This document shows, in pieces, positions 25,790 through 34,086 of a DNA stretch of 64,000 bases. A program made the translations under genes and the position numbers. The stretch's first letter is position 1; each line of letters starts with the position of its first letter. Under the pieces are notes generated by a model. That model ran no database searches. It was not told the origin of the DNA and saw only the letters and a program-made list of their open reading frames with translations. The DNA is from Xanthobacter autotrophicus (lineage in GTDB: Bacteria > Pseudomonadota > Alphaproteobacteria > Rhizobiales > Xanthobacteraceae), in assembly GCF_030015065.1 (NCBI RefSeq), contig NZ_JAIVFN010000004.1, positions 1 through 64,000 of the forward strand, in the 5' to 3' direction.

Positions 25790-27553
25790 CTAGAGGGCGA
25801 GCCCGCGCTTGCGGCCGAGGCCCCATTCGATGCCGCCGCCGTCCTTCACGGCGCCAGCGACATGCTGGCCGAGCTTGCGTTCGATCTCGCGGGACCAGGG
25901 TACGAGCTGGAAGCCGAGGCCGTTGTCGATCATCGCGAACCGGCCGGAGGAGAGGTCGAGACGCTGGCGGTAGATGCCCGCGACCTGATCACCGGCGGCC
26001 GGCTTCAAGTGCGCCAGACCGGTCTCGGCGGAGAGGTGCGCCCCGACCGCATCCAGTTCGCGCCGCCGCAGCGTGGCGAGGAGGTCGCGTTGCAGGATGA
26101 TCCGCTGGCCTTGGCGGCGACCGAGGCCTTGGTCGGCGAGATGCTCGGCCCGTGCCTGCAGGGCGTCGCGCACTTCCCGCCCAAAGCCTCCCATCGACAG
26201 CGGCATGGGATCCGCTTCCACGAGCCGATGGTCCAGCCAGGTGGCCCCCGGCGCCTTGATCTGCTGACCGAGTTCGAGGTCTGACCGGGGAGCGAGAACA
26301 AGCGTCGGGCGCGGCTCATCGGATCGGCCAAAGCGCCGAACTTCCACGATGCCGCCGATCGCAGGCGCATGCTCGAAGGCTTCGACACCGCGGAACCGGA
26401 CATGGTGGGCGCGGCCGTCGGTGCCGTCGATCACCGCATAGGCTTCGCCCGTCAGCTCGTCGTGCAGGCCGCGATCGACCAGCCGCCCGATGATCGGCGC
26501 CTGTCCGCTCCCCCCTTCGATGACATAGTCGGCGACAGCGCGATCCTCACCACGCTCGGCGAAGGCGCGGTGCATGGTCTTGATGATGTCCCCGCGAAGC
26601 CCGAGGTCGCGCAACTGGCGTTCGGCGTCGAGGCCGACCATCCACTCGCCGGGGCTGGCGGATGACGCGAGGCCCATCTTCTCCAGGTGCTGGAGTCGGC
26701 CGATCATGAGCCGGCGGGTCTGGGGATCACCGGCACCGGATTGCTCGGGACGAAGATCGATGAAGCCGGTCTCGTCGGCGGCGATGCGAATCTCGACATC
26801 GAGGCGCGTCCAGCGCTCGGCCGTGATTTCGCGCTCGAGCGCCGTCTTGATCTCGTGCTCCGGCTTCGGGCCGAGTTCGATCGACACGAGATCCTCGGCC
26901 CGGGATCGCAAGCCGCGGCTGATGTAGTCGCGTGAGATGACGAGGTCGGCGCCCTGGGCGTCAACGCCTCGCACCAGCAGGTGGACGTGGGGATTGTCGG
27001 TGTTCCAGTGATCGACCGCGACCCAATCGAGCCGGGTCCCGAGGTCGGCTTCCATTTGGCGCGCGAGGTCGCGCGTGAAGGCGCGCAGATCCGTCATCTC
27101 GCCGGCGTCCTCGGGCGAGATGATGAAGCGGAAATGGTGCCGGTCGTCCTTCGAGCGCGCGGCGAAACCAGCGTCATCGGCGCGGTCGCTGTCGGCATCG
27201 AACATCACGGCCTTTTCACCGTCGCGCGTGACGCCGTCGCGCTTGAGATAAGAGAGGTGAGCATTGAGCGGCGCAGACCGAAAGGCCCGGCCCTGGTGGC
27301 GGGCGATCCGCGCCTTGACGACGACGCGGCGCGACGAGCTGAAAAGCCGCGCGCGGCTGAAGGCAATCCGTCCGCGCCCGAAGCTCGAACGGCCATAGCC
27401 GGACGCCTTGCGACCCGGACCGCCGCCGGTGCCGACATGCCCCGAGCGCTTGGCGGCGCGCAGGACTTGGTTGATGAAGCTCTTGGGCTTCGGCGCCCGC
27501 GTCGAACCGATCCGGCCTGGCCGGACTCGGAAGTCGCTGTCGCCGTCGCTCAT
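25790..27553 (-). CDS. DUF3363 relaxase (VirD2-like)
   Basis: 587 residues. The N-terminal relaxase part contains the metal-binding histidine motif in DHWNTDNPHVHLLVRG (HVH at 189-191) and candidate tyrosines such as the one in AHLSYLKRDG; the C-terminal half is the DUF3363 domain. It nicks oriT and leads the strand into the recipient. ATG 27553 is chosen; the reading further upstream is low-complexity. The first about 60 residues are very rich in Gly, Ser and Arg. Confidence 0.93.
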   Translation of the reverse strand: MSDGDSDFRVRPGRIGSTRAPKPKSFINQVLRAAKRSGHVGTGGGPGRKASGYGRSSFGRGRIAFSRARLFSSSRRVVVKARIARHQGRAFRSAPLNAHLSYLKRDGVTRDGEKAVMFDADSDRADDAGFAARSKDDRHHFRFIISPEDAGEMTDLRAFTRDLARQMEADLGTRLDWVAVDHWNTDNPHVHLLVRGVDAQGADLVISRDYISRGLRSRAEDLVSIELGPKPEHEIKTALEREITAERWTRLDVEIRIAADETGFIDLRPEQSGAGDPQTRRLMIGRLQHLEKMGLASSASPGEWMVGLDAERQLRDLGLRGDIIKTMHRAFAERGEDRAVADYVIEGGSGQAPIIGRLVDRGLHDELTGEAYAVIDGTDGRAHHVRFRGVEAFEHAPAIGGIVEVRRFGRSDEPRPTLVLAPRSDLELGQQIKAPGATWLDHRLVEADPMPLSMGGFGREVRDALQARAEHLADQGLGRRQGQRIILQRDLLATLRRRELDAVGAHLSAETGLAHLKPAAGDQVAGIYRQRLDLSSGRFAMIDNGLGFQLVPWSREIERKLGQHVAGAVKDGGGIEWGLGRKRGLAL

Positions 27554-27800
27554 CGCCGGCCTCCGGCGGGCCAAACGCAGGACAGTGCCGGCAATGTCCT
27601 TGAAATAGCGTGGAAAATAGCCGGAACCAGCACTGCCCCCGACCGACCGGCACGTGAAAAGCCATGCGAAAGCAATGGCTTGCACGCGAGTGGCGAGCCG
27701 CTTTTATCTCGCCGTCTGTTGGTCGTGTCTGCCTCGCCCCAACCGCCCGATGCCGCCTCTTTCCGGGAGATCGCTACACCGCGCCGGAGTGCGATTCTGG
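27554..27800. other. Intergenic region upstream of the relaxase, possible oriT
   Basis: About 250 bases without a gene between the relaxase start and the transglycosylase stop. It carries the hairpin AAGCCAT-GC-GAAA-GC-A-ATGGCTT (27659-27681). A hairpin next to the relaxase gene is where oriT is often found, so this is the best oriT candidate in the window; no nic consensus was identified. Confidence 0.4.
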
Positions 27801-28565
27801 TCATGGGCGCCCCCCATCATCTGCGCGGGTCACGAAGATGCCTGCCGTTTGCGTCGAACCGGCGATCGGGGGCTGCTGCGGATCTGCCGTTCGGCTGCCG
27901 TTCCTTTGACGGTCGGGCTGCGATCGTTCTGCTGCAACGCTGCCGTCGGAGCGCGCGACAAACAATGGAGACCGAGTCCACGCAAGCGGGTCGACGGTCG
28001 CGACAGCGACGCCGGCAGCGAGCGGCTCACTGCCGATCAACGGCGCGATCGCGGCCACGTAGGCGATGGTCTCGGCGGGCAGCGCGCGGCCAGCCGAGAG
28101 ATAGTCATCGTAGCGCCCGGGGCCGGCATTGTAGGCCGCGAGGAAGCCCGGCGCGCCGTAGCGATCGTGCATTTCGCGCAGATAGGCTGCGCCAGCAAGG
28201 ATGTTGTCGCGCGGGTCAAAGGGATCGGCCCCCAGACCGTGGCGCGCCCGCAGATCCGCCCAGGTCGCGGGCATGACCTGCATGAGTCCCATCGCGCCTT
28301 TGGGTGAGACCGCGCGGACACGACCGCCGCTCTCGACGCGCATGACTGCCCAGATCCAGCGTTCGGGAATGCCGAACCGCTGCGCTGCCTCGGCGACCGC
28401 TCGTGTGTAAGCCGAGCCTGCCGCGGGTCGCTCGATGACCGAGGTCTGCGCCAGAGACGGCGCGGGCATCGCGCCGGCAAAGGCCAGGCCGGAAAGGAGA
28501 AGGAAGGGCAGTCGGCGGGCGGCCCCTTTCGCTCCGGCAGCGGGCTGGCGACGGGAGACGCGCAT
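27801..28565 (-). CDS. Lytic transglycosylase (VirB1-like)
   Basis: 254 residues: a Sec-type signal peptide ending near APSLAQT, then a goose-lysozyme-like SLT domain with the catalytic Glu in MRVESGG, the GAMGLMQVMPAT block and the AAYNAGPGRYDDY block. It cuts peptidoglycan locally to let the secretion channel through. The C-terminal about 60 residues are low-complexity. It starts three bases after the DUF736 stop. Confidence 0.93.
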   Translation of the reverse strand: MRVSRRQPAAGAKGAARRLPFLLLSGLAFAGAMPAPSLAQTSVIERPAAGSAYTRAVAEAAQRFGIPERWIWAVMRVESGGRVRAVSPKGAMGLMQVMPATWADLRARHGLGADPFDPRDNILAGAAYLREMHDRYGAPGFLAAYNAGPGRYDDYLSAGRALPAETIAYVAAIAPLIGSEPLAAGVAVATVDPLAWTRSPLFVARSDGSVAAERSQPDRQRNGSRTADPQQPPIAGSTQTAGIFVTRADDGGRP

Positions 28566-28568
28566 CGA

Positions 28569-28907
28569 TCAGTCCCGCTCGCTGCGCTTGGTCGGCCGGT
28601 TCCAGTAGAGACCCCATGCTGATTTGTCGTCGGCCGACTGGAACAGGTTGGCTCGGAATGGCTGCGCGAAGGTCGGATCGTCGAGCTGCAACGACACATA
28701 TTCGCCGGCCTTCTCGCCGGTGCGCTTCCATCCCGCCCCCACTTCCGGCCCATCGGCATCATCGCCGAGGTGAACGCGATAGTCGGGCGCGTTCTCGGCG
28801 TCGGAGTGCTCCGCCGGCACGAGCACCAGAGCGGCGTCGAGGGCGAGTGTGCGAATGCGGCCACCATAGCCGTTCTTGGTGCGGGTGAATTGTCCGATCA
28901 GGCTCAT
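28569..28907 (-). CDS. DUF736 family protein (first copy)
   Basis: 112 residues. It starts with SLIGQFTRTKNGYGGRI and has the YVSLQLDDPTFAQPFRANLF block typical of DUF736, a small beta-rich family found mainly on ICEs and rhizobial plasmids; function unknown. A second, more standard copy lies at 34087-34413. Sits in the transfer operon between the S26 peptidase and the transglycosylase. Confidence 0.88.
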   Translation of the reverse strand: MSLIGQFTRTKNGYGGRIRTLALDAALVLVPAEHSDAENAPDYRVHLGDDADGPEVGAGWKRTGEKAGEYVSLQLDDPTFAQPFRANLFQSADDKSAWGLYWNRPTKRSERD

Positions 28908-28952
28908 GGCAACCTCCTTGGCGATGCGGTGGAACAGGTCATGGCTGCGCCG

Positions 28953-29498
28953 TCACCGCGTCGGCGCGCGCCAGACGAAGCGACCGTCGCCGTCTTCGTC
29001 GGTGTAGAGAGGCGTGGCCCGGCCGATCACGGTGTTGACGGCGAGAGGCCCGAAGTAGCGGCCGTCCAGGCTGTCCCGGACGCCGATGTTCATGAGGAAG
29101 AGTTCGCTCGCGCCGATCGGGTGGCAGCCTCTCCACATAGGCAGCGTGCGTCCCAGACGGTCGCGGTCGAGCGCATTGCCGACTGTGATTCCGTCGACGG
29201 TGATGTCAGCGCCCGAACGGCAGACCGTTTGCCCGGGAAGTGCGGCAACGCGCTTCAAGAGCGGCACGCCGCGTGGCAGATAGCCCCGGTCCGCGAGGAA
29301 TGCGGCAAGCGGCTCCGGCGCATTGACCGCGACAAGGTCGGTGACTTCGAGCGATGTCGCCGGGCCGATCTCGTAGAGACCGACCGGGACGCTGGCCGAT
29401 GCGTTCCAGACGAGCCGCGGTGCAACGTGCACCATGGCCGGCGTGATCAGCAGGAGCGCGGCGCCCGTGGCCGTCAGCAGGTAGCCGGCGCGCGTCAT
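28953..29498 (-). CDS. S26 signal peptidase, TraF-like
   Basis: 181 residues. One N-terminal membrane helix (about 6-28), the ASASVPVGLY segment with the catalytic Ser, and LLKRVAALPGQTVC with the catalytic Lys are typical of TraF-type S26 peptidases, which mature the TrbC pilin (in RP4 by cyclisation). Overlaps the DUF2840 stop as ATGA. Confidence 0.9.
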   Translation of the reverse strand: MTRAGYLLTATGAALLLITPAMVHVAPRLVWNASASVPVGLYEIGPATSLEVTDLVAVNAPEPLAAFLADRGYLPRGVPLLKRVAALPGQTVCRSGADITVDGITVGNALDRDRLGRTLPMWRGCHPIGASELFLMNIGVRDSLDGRYFGPLAVNTVIGRATPLYTDEDGDGRFVWRAPTR

Positions 29499-30010
29499 GG
29501 CTCGGCCCTCTGTCGCAAGCGCCAGGCGCGGTGCTGCTGTCGGCAGTAGGATCGCGGGGCGTGCCCGACGGCGAGCCGGTTATGGACATGGCACCAATAG
29601 TCAGGCGCAGCTTCGGCGGGATCGATGTCGAGCGCTTCGATCGCGTCGATCAGAAGCAGCACCTGCTCGACGCTCGGCCAGCCGCTCGTTTGCAGCAGGA
29701 TTTCACCACCGGGCCGCACCGAGGGTAGCGTCTGATAGCCTTCGCCCGCGCTGACGGCGCGCAGGATGTCGATGCGCGAGACGACGGTGCCAAAGCCATT
29801 CGATGCCCAGCGGACGAAGGCGAAGACAGCCCCGGCGGGGAAGCTGAGGACGCGGCGCCGTCGGTCGAGGATCTGTTCGTGGACCGCATGGCCGAAGCGG
29901 ATCCAGTGCTCGATCTGCTTCTCGCGCCAAACCAGTTCGACCTCGGTGAGCCGACCGGGAGGTGATGACGGCCGAACGCCCGCTGCGCCATGAATTGCCG
30001 GTGCGCTCAT
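29495..30010 (-). CDS. DUF2840 family protein
   Basis: 171 residues. Matches the DUF2840 proteins next to the S26 peptidase in this ICE class, with the conserved segments VELVWREKQIEHWIRFG, the FVRWASNGFGTVVSRIDILR block and a His/Cys-containing C terminus (DYWCHVHNRL). No function is known. Coupled by ATGA overlaps on both sides. Confidence 0.85.
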   Translation of the reverse strand: MSAPAIHGAAGVRPSSPPGRLTEVELVWREKQIEHWIRFGHAVHEQILDRRRRVLSFPAGAVFAFVRWASNGFGTVVSRIDILRAVSAGEGYQTLPSVRPGGEILLQTSGWPSVEQVLLLIDAIEALDIDPAEAAPDYWCHVHNRLAVGHAPRSYCRQQHRAWRLRQRAEP

Positions 30011-30246
30011 GGCGCGTCCCCCTCGGCAGGAAACGCGCCCGCGAGGAGCTCGCGCAGCATGTCCGCGACGGTTTGGCCGCGCTGGAACGCGGTGACCTTG
30101 ATCCGGCCGCGCAGGTCCGGCGTGACGTCGATCGTGAGGCGCGCGGTGTAGGCGATGGCGTCAGCCCTGCGGCCGCGCGGATCGTCGGCGGCCTTGATCC
30201 AGGTGTCCGGGTTGCCGGGCCGCGCGGCGAAGCTGCGCCTGGTCAT
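30007..30246 (-). CDS. Ribbon-helix-helix partition-type protein
   Basis: 79 residues. The segment ARLTIDVTPDLRGRIKVTAF, followed by QRGQTVADMLRELL, fits a ribbon-helix-helix fold. Its place directly after parA and its size suggest a ParG/Omega-like centromere-binding partner for ParA. ATG 30246 overlaps the parA stop; the longer reading is over parA. Confidence 0.75.
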   Translation of the reverse strand: MTRRSFAARPGNPDTWIKAADDPRGRRADAIAYTARLTIDVTPDLRGRIKVTAFQRGQTVADMLRELLAGAFPAEGDAP

Positions 30247-30881
30247 GGTGCGAGCCTTCCAACTTCGGCGCAAAGCGCTGCGATCTCGCGCGCACCGGCG
30301 CGCTGGCCATCGAGTTCGGAGATCAGGCGGCCCGATTGCGCTGCATCCGCGAAGCCGACGCGTTGGCCGATGGCGCTCGCCAGCACCGGCGGATCGTGTT
30401 CAGCGAGCGCCTTGGCGGTTTCGCGTGCGATGACGGTGCGCGCGCCGCAGCGGTTGAGCACGAAACGCGCGACAAGCGACGGGCGGAACAGGCGTGCTTC
30501 GCGGAGCAATGCCAGCATCTCGGCCGACGCCCATCCGTCGAAGGGCGACGGCTGAACCGGGATCAGGATGAGATCGGCGGCAAGCAGGGCCGAGCGCATG
30601 AGGCCGGCGACGCGCGGCGGCCCATCGATCACCACATGATCGGCGCCGCGCGCCAGTTCGGGCGCTTCGCGGTGCAAGGTGTCACGCGCCAGTCCGATGA
30701 CGGCGAACCGGCGGGGCAGGCCTTCACGGGCGCGGGCTTCGGACCAGTCGAGTGAAGAACCCTGCGGATCGGCGTCGATGAGCATGACGCGTTGATCGCG
30801 GCTGGCCCATTCGCCGGCGAGATGAAGGGCGAGCGTCGTTTTGCCAACGCCGCCTTTCTGGTTGAGCAACGCGACGATCAT
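30243..30881 (-). CDS. parA: ParA-family partition ATPase
   Basis: 212 residues with the deviant Walker A KGGVGKTT at 9-16 (lysine signature), the switch I DADPQGSSLDW and Walker B-like VVIDGPPR. This is a short ParA without an N-terminal DNA-binding domain, so it needs the adjacent ribbon-helix-helix protein as partner. It should keep the excised, possibly replicating, ICE stable. Start overlaps the repA stop as ATGA. Confidence 0.93.
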   Translation of the reverse strand: MIVALLNQKGGVGKTTLALHLAGEWASRDQRVMLIDADPQGSSLDWSEARAREGLPRRFAVIGLARDTLHREAPELARGADHVVIDGPPRVAGLMRSALLAADLILIPVQPSPFDGWASAEMLALLREARLFRPSLVARFVLNRCGARTVIARETAKALAEHDPPVLASAIGQRVGFADAAQSGRLISELDGQRAGAREIAALCAEVGRLAP

Positions 30882-31939
30882 GACCGCGCGCTCCGTCGGC
30901 CGCGGGGTGGTTTTCCACCGTCGCCCCGCTCCAACAAGAAGTTAGATTCGTTGTTAGATTCTAAGTTAAGGCTCGGAATCGCCGTTTCAGGCCAGAGGGT
31001 TAGTTGCGATTTCCGCGCCCGAAGTCCCGAGCCGGCAACGCCCGAAATCCCGATACCATTTGCGCCCGAAGTCCCGATCGCATCCACAACACCATCCACA
31101 GGGCCTGTGGACAAGTTGATGGGGCGGATGTGCAGGCGTTCCTGACGACCGGTGCGCTCCAGAGCCAAGCGATAGCCGGGCAGCGGCTGGCGGGCGACGA
31201 TGCGACGGATGTCGATGGCGAAGTCGGAAACACGCGCCTGGCTGCCCGATTTGGCGTGCAGGTGCGCGATTTCGAAGGTCCAGCCCGCTGGCTGACGGCC
31301 GGCATGCTTCCGGGCGACCCTATAGAGCCAGCGCTCGATGCCGCCGGTCAGTCGGAAATAGGCGGGATCGATGGCGAGGACGAGCGAGCGGTCAATGACG
31401 CCCCGATAGAGCCAGTCGGGCAGGACGAACTCCATGCCCTCTACGCGGCCGTCGCGCGTCGTGCATTCCCCCCACTCGTTGATCCAGGAGAATTGCTGAC
31501 GCCGCCAATGCTCGCCGTTGCGGATCGTGGTGCGGATGACCGTCGACTGAAGGCGCGCCAGAGCGCCCTTGAGGAGCCGATAGTCGCGCGATCCCGTCTG
31601 GCGCCCGATGGCGGTCAGGAGTTGATACGGCGTGAAGCGCAGGAAGCGTGACGTTTGGAAGCCGAGGTTTGCGGCCTCGACGATCTGGCTCGCGGCCCAG
31701 ATCAGGATGTCGGCATCCCAGATGGTCGCCATGCCATGCTCGGGGACCGCGAAGACTTCGACGCGGATGTCGCCGGCTTGGTAGTGGATCGGTGAGGTAC
31801 GCTTGGCCTTGGCGAGCGAGAAGAAGGGCCGCTCCATCAGATCGCGCTGGTCGCGCGGACTGGCGTCGCCGGAGGCGACGACGAACGGGTCGAGCCGCGA
31901 TCGTTCGCTCAAGGAGAGGGGGCGCTGCCGCGGGGACAT
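30878..31939 (-). CDS. repA: Replication initiator protein A
   Basis: 353 residues from ATG 31939. The protein matches the RPA (replication initiator A) family of ICEs and plasmids, with conserved segments such as the LMERPFFSLAKAKR block, the MATIWDADILIWAASQI block and the WLYRVARKHAG block. Autonomous theta-type replication of the excised ICE is the likely role. A longer start at ATG 31993 would overlap the AlpA-like gene by 44 bases; I prefer 31939, just after its stop, but no strong ribosome site decides it. Confidence 0.87.
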   Translation of the reverse strand: MSPRQRPLSLSERSRLDPFVVASGDASPRDQRDLMERPFFSLAKAKRTSPIHYQAGDIRVEVFAVPEHGMATIWDADILIWAASQIVEAANLGFQTSRFLRFTPYQLLTAIGRQTGSRDYRLLKGALARLQSTVIRTTIRNGEHWRRQQFSWINEWGECTTRDGRVEGMEFVLPDWLYRGVIDRSLVLAIDPAYFRLTGGIERWLYRVARKHAGRQPAGWTFEIAHLHAKSGSQARVSDFAIDIRRIVARQPLPGYRLALERTGRQERLHIRPINLSTGPVDGVVDAIGTSGANGIGISGVAGSGLRARKSQLTLWPETAIPSLNLESNNESNFLLERGDGGKPPRGRRSARS

Positions 31940-31949
31940 GTCGGACGGC

Positions 31950-32231
31950 TCAGCGGGCTTGGCCGCCGCCGAAGGCAGGCGTGACGGCGGCATGGCGCTT
32001 GGCGGGAAGGACACTCCCGCGCGGATCGGACGTCGAGGTGACAAACCCGCGGTCAGCCCACGCTTTCAGGTCCTCGAGCGCGTAGACGACGCGCCCGCCA
32101 AGCTTGCGATAGGCGGGACCGGTGCCGTAGGTCCGGTGCTTCTCGAGCGTGCGATCCGAGAGACCGAGAAAGCGGGCCGCTTCAGGCGTGCGGAGAAAGC
32201 GTTGCGGCACGCCGGCGCCATTGGGTGACAT
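31950..32231 (-). CDS. AlpA/HTH_17 regulator upstream of repA
   Basis: 93 residues. The MerR-like helix-turn-helix RTPEAARFLGLSDRTLEKHR, then AYRKLGGRVVYALEDLKAWA, is typical of HTH_17 proteins. GGAGG lies eight bases before ATG 32231. It probably controls the repA-parA-transfer operon that it heads. The C-terminal tail is low-complexity and overlaps alternative starts of repA. Confidence 0.88.
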   Translation of the reverse strand: MSPNGAGVPQRFLRTPEAARFLGLSDRTLEKHRTYGTGPAYRKLGGRVVYALEDLKAWADRGFVTSTSDPRGSVLPAKRHAAVTPAFGGGQAR

Positions 32232-32356
32232 GATCGGGCCTCCGAGGTTGCGCGAGAGCCGCAGGGGGACAGCGGCGGTTGGCGGCTACCCTGGCGGACC
32301 GCGAAGTTGCGGAGGGAGTGGGAAGCTGGCGGGAGCAAATCCCCACACGAGGCGTG

Positions 32357-32932
32357 CTAGCGTCGACGGCGATGGCTCAGCAGGCGTCGATAGCCGCCGG
32401 CGATCATGGCGAGGCCGCCGCGCACGAGGTCCATGGTGGCGAACCGGCGCGAGGATGTTTTCCAGGGTTCATCGGCGAGGTCGCGTGCGCCGAACAGTGC
32501 CGCCGCGATCTCGCGGTAGCTGGCGCCGCTGAGACGACCGTCGACGGCCTGCAACATCCGTCGAGCACGTTGACGCTGCTGCTTGGTCAGCCGCGTGTCG
32601 GCAGGAATCGAGCGGCCATGGAGCGAACTCAGGAGACGGGCTACGGCCTCGAGCCGATCGAAGCCTTCGGGGCCGAGCGGGATGACGGCCGCCGTGCCTT
32701 CGTCTGCGCCTAATCCGCCGAGACGCACGATCTGAAGCCGTTCGCCATTCGTGAGGGTGTGGACGAAGTGGGAGCCTTGCGCGTCTGACTGGCCGGGCGC
32801 CTGCGCGTCAATGGATTGTGACGTCTCGTCCTTCGGAAGGATGGTGGGCGGTGCGGTCAGTAGTACGACGCCGGTGTTCACGGTGGGTGCCCAGATGGGC
32901 GCGGCCTCTTTGGCGTCGAGGGCCGGCGACAA
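32357..32932 (-). pseudogene. DUF2285 protein, 3' part of a probably frameshifted gene
   Basis: 191 residues from a TTG. The C-terminal half (about 90-190, with LTKQQRQRARRMLQAVDGRL and SYREIAAALFG) is the DUF2285/RovC-like DNA-binding domain found in ICE regulators. It has no good start codon, and its N-terminal residues continue the domain order of the DUF6499-type ORF at 32808-33131 in the next frame. I therefore read both as one gene broken by a one-base shift, probably at the run of five G (32946-32950 on the plus strand as C). If the shift is a sequencing error the gene is intact. Confidence 0.65.
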
Positions 32933-33131
32933 CAGGAAATCGCAGCCCCCATCGAGACCTCGTCGCCTCGGTTGCTGCGGTGTCGGCGTTCGGTTCCAGC
33001 TGAGCGGCCTCGAAGTCGCGCTGATAGTCTTCGTTCCGGCGCAGCCATTCCCAGGCGAGTTCGGGCGAGACGAGGCCTTCGACGTATTCGTAGCGCTCGG
33101 ATGATCGCCAGTGCGAGATGTCGGGGGTCAT
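32808..33131 (-). pseudogene. DUF6499-type N-terminal part of the same regulator
   Basis: Starts MTPDISHWRSSERYEYVEGL with GGAGG five bases upstream, the usual start of DUF6499/DUF2285 regulators. Homology-like sequence lasts to about residue 65 (RWGLRF); after that the frame is Arg/His-rich noise, while the next frame carries on with LLSPALDAKEAAPIW. This points to a frameshift joining it to the DUF2285 part at 32357-32932. Confidence 0.65.
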
Positions 33132-33246
33132 GAATCCTCCGCCAGCAAACCTGCAGCAGCTTCGCTGCGCAGGATTCCGCCACGCAAGCGCAAGCGGAAG
33201 CCGGAGAAATGGAAACGGGCGATGCCGCCGCGGCATCACCCCCGCA

Positions 33247-33513
33247 TCAACGACGCGGGTGCTCATGTGCGAGCTCGCGGTAGCCGTGCTGGGTCATCCA
33301 TTTGGCACGATCGAGATGGCTGTCATGGATGCGGCGGGCCCGCTCCGGTTCGGCGGCCGGGTCTATGCCGAACAGGATTGACACGGCTTCTTCCCAAGCA
33401 GCGCCGTCCGACGCGGCATCAAGGAGACGGAGGTAGAGCGTCATGTGCGCCCGATCATAGTCGGTGACCGACGCGCTCTCCGGCGGCCGTTCGAGGAAGT
33501 CTGCCTTGGTCAC
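33247..33513 (-). CDS. Small DUF2285-like ICE protein
   Basis: 88 residues from GTG 33513. The HMTLYLRLLDAASDGAAWEE block, then the ILFGIDPAAEPERARRIHDS block and WMTQHGYREL, is the common small helical protein found next to DUF6499/DUF2285 genes in alphaproteobacterial ICEs and probably binds DNA. AGGTGGGG lies upstream of the start. It follows the XRE regulator on the same strand. Confidence 0.78.
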   Translation of the reverse strand: MTKADFLERPPESASVTDYDRAHMTLYLRLLDAASDGAAWEEAVSILFGIDPAAEPERARRIHDSHLDRAKWMTQHGYRELAHEHPRR

Positions 33514-33633
33514 GACGCCCCACCTGGAATCACAGAGCCCCTGCGTGTCGGCATGGCGTTAACCAAGCCCGACTTCGACGGCAACTGGTATGGCTGCTGG
33601 CTCGCAACGCGGGTTGGCCGTCGTGGAACGGCG

Positions 33634-33897
33634 CTAGTTTCTCTTCCGCATGTCGCTGGCGGCTTTTCGGCCATGGACGAGCATCACCCCTTCACCTTGG
33701 TCGGACTGCAAGAGGACGATGCCATGCGCTTCAAATGCCCGGCGCACCTGATCGCGCGTGCTCTCGTAGACCTTCAAGTCGCTCTCCGACTCGAGGCGCT
33801 TGAGCGCGGTCAGTGATACACGGGCTTCGTCAGCGAGCGTCTCCTGTGTCCAACCCAGCAGCGCGCGTGCGGCCCGCGACAGTCGGGCGGTGATCAT
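33634..33897 (-). CDS. XRE-family transcriptional regulator
   Basis: 87 residues with one Cro/CI helix-turn-helix (SRAARALLGWTQETLADEAR, then VSLTALKRLESE, residues 7-38) and a short tail of two strands (HGIVLLQSDQGEGVML) as in ICE and plasmid XRE regulators. A perfect 17-base palindrome lies 42 bases upstream of the start, so autoregulation is likely. Confidence 0.88.
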   Translation of the reverse strand: MITARLSRAARALLGWTQETLADEARVSLTALKRLESESDLKVYESTRDQVRRAFEAHGIVLLQSDQGEGVMLVHGRKAASDMRKRN

Positions 33898-33938
33898 GCA
33901 TGATCACCTCCACTCGGACCTCAGCGCACGCCAGAACT

Positions 33939-33955
33939 ACGACTATAATAGTCGT
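33939..33955 (-). promoter_or_regulatory. Perfect palindrome, XRE operator and promoter candidate
   Basis: ACGACTAT-A-ATAGTCGT is a perfect 8+1+8 palindrome upstream of the XRE gene. It contains TATAAT on the plus strand (33944-33949) and TATTAT on the minus strand, so a repressor bound here would cover a -10 element. The link to the XRE protein is by position. Confidence 0.65.
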
Positions 33956-34086
33956 TCTTGGCTTCTCGGGCCAGACTGAAGAGCGTCTATTGCGGTCGCT
34001 CGAGTAGTTCAGGCCGCAACCTGATTCGGATGCTTTGGTCGACGAAGGCCCCGTCCGGATCGACCGGACGGGGCGTCGCCGGAGCC

